From positions 1 through 64,000 of the forward strand of contig NZ_JAQUVF010000004.1 of assembly GCF_028693505.1 (NCBI RefSeq): DNA of 64,000 nucleotides. The letters run 5' to 3'. This document shows positions 7,198-15,615 of the stretch, one piece after another; position 1 is the stretch's first letter, and each line of letters begins with the position of its first letter. The position numbers and the translations under genes are program-made. Source of the DNA: Oscillibacter sp. Its GTDB lineage: Bacteria > Bacillota > Clostridia > Oscillospirales > Oscillospiraceae. The notes under the pieces are model-generated. The model saw only the letters and a list, made by a program, of their open reading frames with translations, was not told where the DNA came from and ran no database searches.

Positions 7198-7963
7198 AAT
7201 CGAACAGTTTCTCTTCACGCGCGCTCCCCGGGCGGGGGCCATGGAGTGGGACAACGTGGGTCTGCTGCTGGGCGACCCCACAAAGAGCGTCACGCGCTGC
7301 CTTGTGGCGCTGGACATCACGGAGGCCGTGGCGGACGAGGCCGTCTCCCTGGGCTGTCAGCTCATCGTCTCCCACCATCCGCTGATGAACTGCCATTGGC
7401 TCCCCGTGCAGAGCGTGCGGGAGGACACCCGGCAGGGCCATCTGCTGCGAAAGCTCCTGCGCCACGACGTGGCCGCCATCTGTATGCACACCAATCTGGA
7501 CGTGGCAGAAGGCGGCGTGAACGATATTCTGGCCCAGACCCTTGGGCTGGAAGGCCCCGGCGTGCTTTGTGAAAACGGACTTGGCCGGGTGGGAACGCTT
7601 CCCGCCCCCATGGCGCTGCGGGACTTTGCCCGCTTCGTCTCCCGTACGCTGGGGTGCAACGGCCTTCGCTTTTCCGACGCCGGACGGCCCGTTTCCCGGG
7701 TGGCCGTGGGCGGCGGCGCCTGCGGGGACTGCATCGCTCCGGCCATCGCCGCCGGGTGCGACACCTTTGTCACCGCCGATCTCAGCTATCACCAGTTTTT
7801 GGACACAGGGGAGATCAATCTCATCGACGCGGGCCATTTCCCCACGGAAAACCCCGTCTGCGCCGCGCTGGTGGATGCGCTGAAAGAGCAGTTTCCCCAA
7901 CTAAGCGTCATCAAATCCGCTTCCCACCGGGAAGTGATTCAGTACTACGTTGAAGGAGAGTAA
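7181..7963 (+). CDS. Nif3-like dinuclear metal-center protein
   Basis: 260 residues of the Nif3/YqfO family, which form toroidal hexamers with a two-metal site and are often annotated as GTP cyclohydrolase I type 2-like; the true reaction is unsettled. Metal ligands are visible in IVSHHPLM, MHTNLDVAEGGVND and, near the end, DLSYHQFLD and DAGHFPTE. GRVG and VGGGACGD are family glycine patches. This is the short form without the PII-like insert (about 100 residues). GAGAGGAG lies before the ATG within trmK. Confidence 0.92.
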   Translation: MPIAGEIEQFLFTRAPRAGAMEWDNVGLLLGDPTKSVTRCLVALDITEAVADEAVSLGCQLIVSHHPLMNCHWLPVQSVREDTRQGHLLRKLLRHDVAAICMHTNLDVAEGGVNDILAQTLGLEGPGVLCENGLGRVGTLPAPMALRDFARFVSRTLGCNGLRFSDAGRPVSRVAVGGGACGDCIAPAIAAGCDTFVTADLSYHQFLDTGEINLIDAGHFPTENPVCAALVDALKEQFPQLSVIKSASHREVIQYYVEGE

Positions 7964-7968
7964 ACATC

Positions 7969-8703
7969 ATGTCCGGACATTCCAAATGGCATAATATCCA
8001 AAAAACCAAAGGAGCTGCCGACGCCAAGCGCTCCGCCGCATTTACCAAGGTCGCCCGCGAGATCATCGTGGCGGTGAAGGAAGGCGGCTCCGGAGACGTC
8101 AACAACAACTCCCGTCTCGCCACCGTCATCGCCAAGGCCAAGGCCGTCAACATGCCTAACGACAACATCAAGCGCACCATTGAAAAGGCCCTCGGCTCCG
8201 GCAATACCGACAGCTACGAATCCATTACTTACGAGGGATACGGTCCCGGCGGCGTGGCCGTCATCGTGGAGGCCCTGACCGACAACCGCCAGCGCACCGC
8301 GCCGGAGGTCCGTCACGCCTTTGATAAGTGCAACGGCAACATGGGCGCCCCCGGCTGCGTCAGCTGGTCCTTCGACCGCAAGGGCGTCATCGTCATCGAC
8401 AATGAGGACGGCGAGCTGGACGAGGACACCGTCATGATGGACGCGCTGGAATCCGGCGCCGCCGATTTTGAGGCCGACGGCGACGCGCTGGAGATCACCA
8501 CCGATCCCGACGCCTTCAACGACGTGGTGAAGGCGCTGGAAGGGAAGGGCTACTCCTTTGTCAACGCCGAGATTGAGATGGTGCCCCAGAACGACATCAC
8601 ACTCTCCGACGAGGGCGACGTGAAGAACATGGAAAAGCTCATCGACATGCTGGAGGACAACGACGACGTCCAAAACGTGTTCCACAACTGGAATAACGAC
8701 TGA
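7969..8703 (+). CDS. yebC: YebC/PmpR family protein
   Basis: 244 residues. MSGHSKWHNIQKTKGAADAKR is the invariant N terminus; YEGYGPGGVAVIVEALTDNRQRT and GCVSWSFDRKG are internal signatures. The family is annotated as a transcriptional regulator and has been linked to relief of ribosome stalling at proline stretches. It sits 5 nt after the Nif3 gene with GAAGGAGA upstream, so it ends a trmK-nif3-yebC operon closed by a terminator. Confidence 0.95.
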   Translation: MSGHSKWHNIQKTKGAADAKRSAAFTKVAREIIVAVKEGGSGDVNNNSRLATVIAKAKAVNMPNDNIKRTIEKALGSGNTDSYESITYEGYGPGGVAVIVEALTDNRQRTAPEVRHAFDKCNGNMGAPGCVSWSFDRKGVIVIDNEDGELDEDTVMMDALESGAADFEADGDALEITTDPDAFNDVVKALEGKGYSFVNAEIEMVPQNDITLSDEGDVKNMEKLIDMLEDNDDVQNVFHNWNND

Positions 8704-8709
8704 GTTTAT

Positions 8710-8740
8710 GGGGGAGTGGACAAACCGCTCTCCCTTTTTC
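8710..8740 (+). terminator. Terminator after yebC
   Basis: GGGGGAGTGG pairs with CCGCTCTCCC (two G-T wobbles) around a 5-nt loop, followed by TTTTTCTTT. Confidence 0.8.
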
Positions 8741-8876
8741 TTTCCACAACTTTTTCAACAAAACTTAACTTTTGTGCAATGGTAAAAAACCCTTGCTCTA
8801 ACAGAAACACTTTCTCTTGCTTTTGCTCTTGCTCTGGCGGGAAGATTTTTAAACATTCTTGAAAATTTTGCCGTTC

Positions 8877-8896
8877 GTTGCACGCAAGGGTGCAAC
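8877..8896. repeat. Small inverted repeat upstream of the DUF6291 gene
   Basis: GTTGCAC-gcaagg-GTGCAAC, a perfect 7-bp dyad 42 nt before the start codon. It could be an operator or the base of a leader hairpin. The rest of the 234-nt gap after yebC is pyrimidine-rich with CTCTTGCT-type repetition and no gene that I can support. Confidence 0.4.
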
Positions 8897-8937
8897 TTTC
8901 GCGGCCCGTCGGCGGATTACATAGGGAGGGAGTTTCA

Positions 8938-9258
8938 TTGACGGAAAAGAAGAGCTTTTTATTGTACCTGGACATGTACCCGCACATTGCGCGCCTTCCG
9001 GCGGAGCAGCGGGGCGAGCTGCTGTCCGCCCTGTTTGAATTTGCCGCGGCGCAGGCAAAGCAGACCGGCACGGCGGGGCTGCCGCCGCACCCAAGGATGA
9101 CTTTAGAGACGCAGATGGCGTTTTCCTTCATGGCGGAGACCATTCGGCGGGACACGGAAAAGTGGCTGCAAAAGCACGAGCGCTACGTGAAGGCGGCGCG
9201 GGAGCGGCGGGGGAGCATCCCGCAAAGCCGGGACGGCAGCGACTGGGAGATGCCTTGA
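8938..9258 (+). CDS. DUF6291-type small protein
   Basis: 106 residues from the TTG at 8938, chosen for AGGGAGGGAG 7 nt upstream; the track's 8878 start has no such site. SFLLYLDMYPHIARLPAEQRGELLSALFEFAA, then MAFSFMAETIRRDTEKWLQKHERYVKAARERRGS, matches the DUF6291 pattern found in phage and mobile-element proteins near replisome genes. It is isolated among core genes, with no replication partner beside it, so it may be a phage relic. It is followed by a cluster of hairpins. Confidence 0.75.
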   Translation: MTEKKSFLLYLDMYPHIARLPAEQRGELLSALFEFAAAQAKQTGTAGLPPHPRMTLETQMAFSFMAETIRRDTEKWLQKHERYVKAARERRGSIPQSRDGSDWEMP

Positions 9259-9280
9259 GCGCTGGCGGCGCAAAAGAAAA

Positions 9281-9309
9281 GTCCCTCCTGCGGATTGCGC
9301 AGGAGGGAC
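9281..9309. repeat. Hairpin repeat, copy 1
   Basis: GTCCCTCCTGCG and CGCAGGAGGGAC style arms around GATTG form a stem of about 12 bp. An identical 29-nt copy lies at 9472-9500. It is 23 nt after the DUF6291 stop and could act as a terminator, but no T-run follows. Confidence 0.7.
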
Positions 9310-9404
9310 CCGGTCTTTCGATAAACCCTGAAATTCGGATTTTCGGGAAGGAAGATAGTTACGAAAGAAACCCAGGAAGGGTGTCTTTCGTTTTCAATCA
9401 GAAG

Positions 9405-9432
9405 TTTTTTGAACTTTCATAAGTTCAAAAAA
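9405..9432. repeat. Perfect inverted repeat (TTTTTTGAACTT / AAGTTCAAAAAA)
   Basis: A 12-bp perfect dyad with a TCAT loop, T-rich on one side and A-rich on the other, so it is a symmetric terminator-like hairpin. It is part of a run of four hairpins between the DUF6291 gene and rnpB. Confidence 0.7.
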
Positions 9433-9437
9433 TCTTG

Positions 9438-9472
9438 CTCAGCTTGTCGAAAAGACTTTTCGACAAGCTGAG
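9438..9472. repeat. 17-bp perfect inverted repeat
   Basis: CTCAGCTTGTCGAAAAG, one base, then CTTTTCGACAAGCTGAG. A nearly loopless 17-bp palindrome immediately before the second copy of the GTCCCTCCTGCG hairpin. The composition suggests a dispersed intergenic palindrome (REP- or MITE-like) rather than a terminator. Confidence 0.7.
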
Positions 9473-9500
9473 TCCCTCCTGCGGATTGCGCAGGAGGGAC
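9472..9500. repeat. Hairpin repeat, copy 2
   Basis: Identical to 9281-9309. It overlaps the end of the 17-bp palindrome by 1 nt and lies just beyond the 3' end of rnpB, where it may help to form the 3' end of that RNA. Confidence 0.7.
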
Positions 9501-9514
9501 CATATCAGATGCGA

Positions 9515-9864
9515 GCAAAACTATAAGCCGGGTTCTGTATTTGACAGTCATCTATCTCGACGTACCGTTGCCGGCACGCTCAAGCCACCTCTGGGAAGCG
9601 GCCGGGCAGGCCAATGCTTCCAATCACGGTGTTGCTCCGGATAGAGTTTACAGCGTCACGATGTTCCCATGTGACGGGTGAGCTCTTACCTCACCTTTCC
9701 ACCCTTACCGCGGCCCCCTGCGGGGATACGGCGGTATATCTCTGTTGCACTTTTCCTCAGATCGCTCTGGGCGGGCGTTACCCGTTATCCTTGCCCTGTG
9801 GAGCCCGGACTTTCCTCATAGACGGCCTTTCGGCCTGCCCACGCGACTGTCTGTTTTCCTCGTG
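9515..9864 (-). ncRNA. rnpB: RNase P RNA, bacterial class A
   Basis: The catalytic RNA of ribonuclease P, which matures tRNA 5' ends. On the minus strand the conserved 5' block GAGGAAAGTCCGGGCTCC (around 9800-9817) and the 3' block ACAGAACCCGGCTTATAG (around 9520-9537) are both present. In between are GGGTAACGCCCGCC and the P-loop-like GGTGAGG segments. About 350 nt is normal for type A. The 5' end is inferred from the promoter at 9871-9899; the 3' end is approximate. The plus-strand ORFs 9435-9644 and 9614-9928 are shadows. Confidence 0.93.
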
Positions 9865-9870
9865 GAGTTT

Positions 9871-9899
9871 ATTGTACAGGAAAGCGAGGCAGTTGTCAA
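9871..9899 (-). promoter_or_regulatory. Promoter of rnpB
   Basis: On the minus strand TTGACA (9894-9899) and TACAAT (9871-9876), 17-bp spacer: close to the sigma-A consensus. Confidence 0.85.
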
Positions 9900-9922
9900 C
9901 GGTTGAAAATTTCCATGCCGCG

Positions 9923-9951
9923 TTGTAATTTTTGAGTGAGTGCGGTATAAT
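9923..9951 (+). promoter_or_regulatory. Promoter of murD
   Basis: TTGTAA (9923-9928), 17-bp spacer, TATAAT (9946-9951), about 60 nt before the murD start and divergent from rnpB. Confidence 0.75.
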
Positions 9952-10011
9952 GTGAAACTGTATGGACAAAACAATTCCGCCTGCGGGCGGAGCCAATAAG
10001 GAGCGATTCCC

Positions 10012-11388
10012 GTGAAATTTGAGGAATATCTATCATCCTTGCAGCAAAAGACCGTGGCGGTCATCGGCATCGGCGTTTCCAACCTCCCCCTGATCCGCCT
10101 GCTGGCGGAGCGCGGCGTGGACGTCACCGCCTGCGACCGGAAGGAGCGCTCGGCTCTGGGCTGCCTTGCCGGGGAACTGGAGGCGCTGGGCGTGAAGCTG
10201 CGTCTGGGGGAGGACTATCTACTTGACCTGCGGCAGGACGTCATCTTCCGTACCCCCGGTCTGCGCCCCGACCTTGCGCCGCTTGCCGCAGCGGTGGCCC
10301 GGGGCAGCGTGCTGATTAGCGAGATGGAGGTCTTTTTTGAGGTCTGCCCCTGCCCGCTGCTGGCTGTCACCGGAAGCGACGGGAAAACCACCACCACCAC
10401 CATCATCGCGGAGCTTTTGAAGGCCGCTGGGCGGACGGTCCACCTGGGCGGCAACATCGGCCACCCGCTGCTATCGGAGACGGGGCAGATGAAGCCCAGT
10501 GATCTCGCTGTGCTGGAGCTTTCCTCCTTCCAGCTGATGACCATGAAGCGCAGCCCCTTTCTCGCGGTCATGACCAATCTCGCACCCAACCATCTGGATG
10601 TGCACAAGGATTTTGCGGAGTATGTTGCCGCAAAGGAAAACATTTTTACACACCAGTCCTTCCATGACATTGCTATTTTTAATGCCGACAACGACACCAC
10701 CGCAAGCTTGGCGGAGAGGGCAAAGGGCCGGGTACGGCTGTTCTCCCGCAAGCGGGAACTTTCAGACGGCGTCTTTCTGCGCGGCACCTCCATTATCGCC
10801 CGCTACAACTGGGATGAGCGGGTGGTGATGGACACGTCGGACATCATGCTGCCCGGCGTTCATAACATTGAAAACTATCTGGCCGCCATCGCCGCAGTGG
10901 ACGGTCTGGTGGACGATACGACCATCCGGGCGTTTGCCCGGTCCTTTGGCGGCGTGGAGCACCGCATCGAGCTATTCCGCACCCGCAACGGCGTCCGGTG
11001 GTACAACGACTCCATTGCCTCCAGCCCCAGCCGCACCATCGCGGGACTCCGGTCCTTTGACCAAACCGTCATCCTGATCGCGGGCGGCAAGGATAAGGGG
11101 ATCCCCTACGACGCGCTTGGCCCCGTTGTCAACGAGCACGTGAAGCTGCTGATACTCTGCGGCGCCACGGCAGGCGTCATTCGCCGCGCCGTGGAGGAAG
11201 CGCCCAACTATAAGGGTTTGAAGATCGTGGACGCGGCGGACTACCGCGAGGCCGTAGCGCTCTCGGACAGGGCCGCGCAATCCGGCGACGTGGTGATGTT
11301 GTCCCCCGCCAGCACCTCCTTTGACCGCTTTGCCAACTTCATGGAGCGAGGCAGGGCATTCAAAGAGATCGTAAACCAGCTGCCATAA
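10012..11388 (+). CDS. murD: UDP-N-acetylmuramoyl-L-alanine:D-glutamate ligase
   Basis: Adds D-glutamate to UDP-MurNAc-L-Ala in cytoplasmic peptidoglycan synthesis. The start is GTG with AAGGAG upstream. The N-terminal Rossmann part has VIGIGVSNLPL; the ATP loop is GSDGKTTTTTIIAELL; the central motif ALVELSSFQL-like segment is present (AVLELSSFQLM), as are NLAPNHLDVH and the C-terminal GVEHRIE and YNDSIASSP, then LSPASTSFDRFANFMERGRAF. 458 residues, typical. It stands apart from other mur genes here. Confidence 0.95.
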   Translation: MKFEEYLSSLQQKTVAVIGIGVSNLPLIRLLAERGVDVTACDRKERSALGCLAGELEALGVKLRLGEDYLLDLRQDVIFRTPGLRPDLAPLAAAVARGSVLISEMEVFFEVCPCPLLAVTGSDGKTTTTTIIAELLKAAGRTVHLGGNIGHPLLSETGQMKPSDLAVLELSSFQLMTMKRSPFLAVMTNLAPNHLDVHKDFAEYVAAKENIFTHQSFHDIAIFNADNDTTASLAERAKGRVRLFSRKRELSDGVFLRGTSIIARYNWDERVVMDTSDIMLPGVHNIENYLAAIAAVDGLVDDTTIRAFARSFGGVEHRIELFRTRNGVRWYNDSIASSPSRTIAGLRSFDQTVILIAGGKDKGIPYDALGPVVNEHVKLLILCGATAGVIRRAVEEAPNYKGLKIVDAADYREAVALSDRAAQSGDVVMLSPASTSFDRFANFMERGRAFKEIVNQLP

Positions 11389-11433
11389 GGCCAGGCCCCC
11401 TTCGCATAGGATAACGGAAGGGGGTGAGGGCGG

Positions 11434-12138
11434 ATGAGACCGGGCTTTTTCTACTATCGCCGGCGGCCGGACCGCCGGACTGTGACCCGCTTTTTGGCAT
11501 TTCTGGCGGCGGCACTGGTGCTGTGGGCGGCACTGTACGCCACCGCGCAGCTGCGCCCTTTGCTGGAGAGTCTTGCCACCACGCGGGTTTCCAACACCGT
11601 CAACCGCATCGTGACCGAGGCGGTGAGAGAGGCCATAGAAAAGGGAGAAATCAGCTACACGCAGCTGATCTCCTTTGAAAAGGACACGGAGGGGCGCATC
11701 ACGGCCGTTCACAGCAACATGGCCGCCTTCAACCGCCTGCAATCCGACGTGCTGGACATCATCCTCACCCGGGTGAATCAGGTGTCCGCCCGGGAGCTTT
11801 CCATCCCCGTGGGCACCCTCACCGGCACGGCGCTGCTGGCAGGCCGGGGCCCCCGCATCACCGTGCGGATGGAGTCGGTTGGCTCCTCGTCGGCGTGGTT
11901 TACCAACGAGTTTGAGTCCGCCGGCATCAACCAGACCAAGCACCGCATCGTGCTGCATATCGACGTCTACGTCAGTATCCTGCTGCCCGGCTTCGCCGCC
12001 GCCACTAAGATCTCCAACGTCGTCACCGTGGCGGAGACCATCATCGTCGGCTCCGTGCCGGATACGTATACCTATTTCAGCACCACGCCAAGCACCTACG
12101 AAGAAGATTTGAAGGATTATATCCTCAACGGGCAATAG
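11434..12138 (+). CDS. yunB: Sporulation protein YunB
   Basis: 234 residues. The N-terminal arginine-rich stretch is followed by a membrane segment (about 22-41, FLAFLAAALVLWAALYATA), then the extracytoplasmic YunB domain with SNTVNRIVTEAVREA, GTLTGTALLAGRGPRI and the typical ending IVGSVPDTYTYF. In B. subtilis yunB is a sigma-E-dependent mother-cell gene needed for normal spore formation; the exact role is unknown. The ATG has GGAAGGGGGTGAGGG upstream, inside a CCCCC/GGGGG-armed hairpin (11396-11424) that may mask the site. It lies 11 nt before ligA. Confidence 0.9.
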   Translation: MRPGFFYYRRRPDRRTVTRFLAFLAAALVLWAALYATAQLRPLLESLATTRVSNTVNRIVTEAVREAIEKGEISYTQLISFEKDTEGRITAVHSNMAAFNRLQSDVLDIILTRVNQVSARELSIPVGTLTGTALLAGRGPRITVRMESVGSSSAWFTNEFESAGINQTKHRIVLHIDVYVSILLPGFAAATKISNVVTVAETIIVGSVPDTYTYFSTTPSTYEEDLKDYILNGQ

Positions 12139-12149
12139 GGAGGAACCCC

Positions 12150-14126
12150 ATGGACTACCGCGAGAGAATGAAAGAGCTGCGCACCGCGCTGAATGAAAAC
12201 GGCTACCGCTATTACGTGCTGGACGCACCCACCATGAGTGATTACGAATACGACCTGCTCAACCGGGAGCTGGAGGAGCTGGAAGCGGCCCATCCGGAGG
12301 AAATTACGCCGGATTCCCCCACCCAGCGCATCGGCGGCAAGACGCTGCAAGGCTTTTCGCCTTACACCCATGAAGTCCCGCTGGAGAGCTTGCAGGATGT
12401 GTTCAACGCAGAGGAAGTGTCGGACTTCTGCCGTCGTATGGCGGAAAGTCTTGGCAGCGGGGCGGTCTACTCTCTGGAGCCGAAGGTGGACGGTCTGTCC
12501 GTGGCGCTGGAGTACCGGGACGGCGTGTTCGTCCGGGGCGGCACCCGGGGAGACGGCCGGGTGGGGGAGGACGTGACGGAGAATCTGAAAACCGTCCGCT
12601 CCATCCCCATGACGCTGCCGGAAAAGCTGCCCCGCCTCATCGTCCGGGGCGAGGTGTATATGGCTCGCTCCGTGTTTGAAGAGATCAACGCCCGGCGGGA
12701 ATTGCAGGGAAAGCCCCTGATGGCCAACCCCCGCAACGCCGCCGCCGGGTCATTGCGCCAGCTGGATTCGAAGATCGCCGCGGAGCGGAAGCTGGATATT
12801 CAGGTATTCAACCTCCAACTGGCGGAGGGCCGGACCTTTTCCAATCACGCCGAAACGCTGGAATACCTGAAATCCCAGCGCTTTAAGGTGATTCCCCACA
12901 AAACCCTTTCCACGCCCGGCGCGGTCCAGTCGGAGATTGAGCGCATCAACGACGAGCGGCAGGACTATCCCTTCGATATTGACGGTGCGGTTGTAAAGGT
13001 AAACTCCTTGTCTGACCGCGAAAAATTAGGCAGCACCGCCAAATTTCCAAAATGGGCGGTGGCGTTTAAGTACCCGCCGGAGAAAAAGCCCTCCACCGTC
13101 ACGGACATCGTGGTGCAGGTGGGCCGCACCGGCGTGCTGACGCCCCGTGCGGTGCTGACGCCGGTGCGTCTGGCAGGCACCACCGTCACCAGCGCCACGC
13201 TGCACAATCAGGATTATATCGCGGAGAAGGACATCCGCGTGGGCGACACCGTCATCGTGCAAAAGGCGGGGGAGATCATCCCGGAGATCGTGGAGGTGGA
13301 CCTTGCCCGGCGGCCGGAGGGGACGCGGCCCTATTTTCTGCCGGAGAAGTGCCCGGTGTGCGGCGCGCCGGTGGTCCGGGACGAGGACGGCGCGGCGCTG
13401 CGCTGCACCGGCGCGGAGTGTCCCGCCCAGCTTTTGCGCAACCTCACCCATTTTGCCAGCCGGGACGCCATGGACATCGACGGCTGCGGCCCCGCCGTGG
13501 TGCAGCAGCTGGTGGAAAGTGGCCTTATCCGTAATGCTGCTGACCTTTACAGTCTTCATGAACAGGATGTTGCGCAGCTTGACCGGATGGGTGCGAAGTC
13601 GGCGGAAAACCTAATCGCCGCTATCGGGCGCTCCAAGGCCAACGACCTTTCAAAGCTCCTCTACGGACTTGGCATCCGGCAGGTGGGGGAGAAGGCCGCC
13701 AAGGTCCTCTCCAGCCATTTCAAAACGCTGGACGCGCTCTGTGCCGCCGACGAAGCGGAGCTGACGGAGATCAACGACGTGGGCGCGGTGACGGCACGGG
13801 AGATCGTGGAGTATCTCGCCCAGCCCCAGTCCCGGGACCTGATCGCTCGGCTGCGGGCCGCGGGCGTAAACATGGAGAGCACCGCAGAGCTTGTGGACGA
13901 GCGCTTTGCGGGCATGACCTTCGTGCTCACGGGGACACTCACCCGATTCGACCGCAAGGGCGCAACATCCCTCATTGAAGAGCGGGGCGGCAAGGCCGCC
14001 ACATCCGTCTCCAAGCGCACCACCTACGTGGTGGCGGGGGAGGCCGCAGGCAGCAAGCTCAAGCGTGCCGAGGAACTGGGCATCCCCGTTTTGACGGAGG
14101 ACGACTTCGCGGCTCTGCTGGAGTGA
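12150..14126 (+). CDS. ligA: NAD-dependent DNA ligase
   Basis: Seals DNA nicks using NAD. The N-terminal Ia domain is YYVLDAPTMSDYEYDLL; the adenylated lysine is in LEPKVDGLSVAL; GGTRGDGRVGEDVTENL and VRGEVYM follow. The OB fold, the four-cysteine zinc finger (CPVCGAPV ... CTGAECPAQ), helix-hairpin-helix repeats and a C-terminal BRCT domain (FAGMTFVLTGTL to the end) are all present. 658 residues, full length. GGGAGGAA precedes the ATG. Confidence 0.96.
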   Translation: MDYRERMKELRTALNENGYRYYVLDAPTMSDYEYDLLNRELEELEAAHPEEITPDSPTQRIGGKTLQGFSPYTHEVPLESLQDVFNAEEVSDFCRRMAESLGSGAVYSLEPKVDGLSVALEYRDGVFVRGGTRGDGRVGEDVTENLKTVRSIPMTLPEKLPRLIVRGEVYMARSVFEEINARRELQGKPLMANPRNAAAGSLRQLDSKIAAERKLDIQVFNLQLAEGRTFSNHAETLEYLKSQRFKVIPHKTLSTPGAVQSEIERINDERQDYPFDIDGAVVKVNSLSDREKLGSTAKFPKWAVAFKYPPEKKPSTVTDIVVQVGRTGVLTPRAVLTPVRLAGTTVTSATLHNQDYIAEKDIRVGDTVIVQKAGEIIPEIVEVDLARRPEGTRPYFLPEKCPVCGAPVVRDEDGAALRCTGAECPAQLLRNLTHFASRDAMDIDGCGPAVVQQLVESGLIRNAADLYSLHEQDVAQLDRMGAKSAENLIAAIGRSKANDLSKLLYGLGIRQVGEKAAKVLSSHFKTLDALCAADEAELTEINDVGAVTAREIVEYLAQPQSRDLIARLRAAGVNMESTAELVDERFAGMTFVLTGTLTRFDRKGATSLIEERGGKAATSVSKRTTYVVAGEAAGSKLKRAEELGIPVLTEDDFAALLE

Positions 14127-14162
14127 TGGGCCTTTTTCGGCAGTTTATGAGGAAATAAAAGA

Positions 14163-14197
14163 ACGGACAGCGGAAAATCCGCTGTCCGTTTTTTGTA
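14163..14197 (+). terminator. Terminator after ligA
   Basis: ACGGACAGCGGA-AAA-TCCGCTGTCCGT followed by TTTTTT: a long GC-rich stem with a full T-tract. Confidence 0.92.
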
Positions 14198-14268
14198 TGA
14201 AGAAAGCTTTGCCGTTGGCGCGGTCCAGGTCTGCATTACTTTGGAAACCGCAACCCTTTTCGTGGTTT

Positions 14269-15615
14269 CTACACGTTGTCGCCGCTTCTCTGTGGGATGG
14301 TAGCTTTCGCCCGCACCGCCGCAGCCCAGCGGCTGCGGCAGCTTCGCAGGAATTGCCGCCGCACCGCCTTTTTGATTCGGCGGCGAATGAGACGGGCGCC
14401 GGGGACGGCTTGCGCGGCGTGGGCGGGTGGCGCGAAGAGCGCGGCGTCCACGGCGGGAAGCAATGCCTCCAGCGCGTCGGAAAGCTCCCGGTCGTCCCGG
14501 GCGCTTACCAGCAGGCGGGAGAGGAAGTCCCGTGGCGTTTCGCCGGGCCGCTTGCGCCATTTCCCCCGGCGGCAGCGGCGGACCAGCTGGTAATAGAGTC
14601 CGTCGGGCAGGTCCCGCCTGCGCCAAAGGAAAAGAGCCCGCCCCAGTCGCTCCCGCCAGAGGGCAAACAATCGCCCCAGTCCGCCCCGCAGCGAAAGCCT
14701 CCGCCGCATTGGCACAAAAGCTTTCTCTGCGGTCTCTCCGCCAACGCGGAAGCGCCCCAGCCAGTGCAACAAAAAAATCACCGCAACCGCCAGCAAAAGG
14801 AGTCCCACCGCCGCCACCGCCATCAAAACCGATGGGTCCAGCTTTTCCACCTCCTGCGCAGCCTGAGCGAGGGCAGGGGGGAGCGGGGAGGAAGCGAGTT
14901 CTCCATCCGGGACCGGGAAGAGGGAGAGCAGGAACAGTAGCACCTTCGCTAACATTCCGCCCACGAATTTCAAAAAGCCCAGCGCCCCGTTCCAAAGGGC
15001 CACCAGTCCCCCTCCCGCCGGGGCGGCGACAAAGCGGACCAGCAGCCACAATGCCAGCGAGAGCAGCACAAATACACACCCGATAAAGCTCCACCCACGG
15101 CCGCCCAGATTTCCGCCCGTCCGGCGACAAACGACGCCCACGATGGCGGCGGCGCAGCCTGCGGCGATGGGTGCGCTCCAGCAAAGACCGATCCCCGTGA
15201 GGGCGGTATACCCGGTGAGCAGCACCAGCACAAGGAGACTGAGGTCCAGCGCAATAATCATCTGGTGAAGCTTTGGCGTCTGCTGCGCGCCCTGCACGCC
15301 CTGCGCCGTGAGCCAGACGCAGAAAATACCGGCAAAGAGCAAAAAGACCAAGCTGCCGCCCGTTATGAGGGCAATGGCGGCAAGAAGGGCGATGGCCGCT
15401 GCGCCATTTAGGACCGTCGCTGCCCGCATGGTGCGGCTGCGGCGCAAGAAAAGTCGGTTGATCCAATAGATCAGTGGAGCGTAAAGCAAAAGCACTTGCG
15501 GGTAAAAAAGGCCAATGGTCTCCTTTTCCGGCGTCATCAGATAGGTGAGAGAGCAGAAGATCGCGGCGGTGGAGAACTGCATGGACAGGGCGGGAAGCGT
15601 CTTTCTTTCATCCAT
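14269..15615 (-). CDS. Polytopic membrane protein, DUF4129-like, of a MoxR/DUF58 operon
   Basis: 448 residues. About seven hydrophobic segments in the first 290 residues (for example VLLLYAPLIYWI, VFLLFAGIFCVWL, LMAVAAVGLLLLAVAVIFLLHWL) are followed by a basic cytoplasmic tail with PGETPRDFLSRL, resembling the C-terminal DUF4129 region of transglutaminase-like proteins that accompany MoxR and DUF58. The transglutaminase domain itself is missing, so this is either a variant or a shortened relative. The 480-residue overlapping ORF at 14024-15466 is a shadow. Its start overlaps the end of the DUF58 gene. Function unknown; an envelope-assembly role is inferred from context. Confidence 0.75.
   Translation of the reverse strand: MDERKTLPALSMQFSTAAIFCSLTYLMTPEKETIGLFYPQVLLLYAPLIYWINRLFLRRSRTMRAATVLNGAAAIALLAAIALITGGSLVFLLFAGIFCVWLTAQGVQGAQQTPKLHQMIIALDLSLLVLVLLTGYTALTGIGLCWSAPIAAGCAAAIVGVVCRRTGGNLGGRGWSFIGCVFVLLSLALWLLVRFVAAPAGGGLVALWNGALGFLKFVGGMLAKVLLFLLSLFPVPDGELASSPLPPALAQAAQEVEKLDPSVLMAVAAVGLLLLAVAVIFLLHWLGRFRVGGETAEKAFVPMRRRLSLRGGLGRLFALWRERLGRALFLWRRRDLPDGLYYQLVRRCRRGKWRKRPGETPRDFLSRLLVSARDDRELSDALEALLPAVDAALFAPPAHAAQAVPGARLIRRRIKKAVRRQFLRSCRSRWAAAVRAKATIPQRSGDNV

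Noticed and set aside
9435-9928. Plus-strand ORFs over the rnpB region
   Set aside because: The minus strand carries the conserved RNase P RNA blocks and its own promoter; these ORFs have no start signals.
14024-15466. A 480-residue minus-strand ORF overlapping the DUF4129-like gene
   Set aside because: It is rich in Pro, Gly, Arg and Ala, has no recognisable domain, and shares its bases with a frame that has membrane segments and operon overlap; it is a high-GC shadow.
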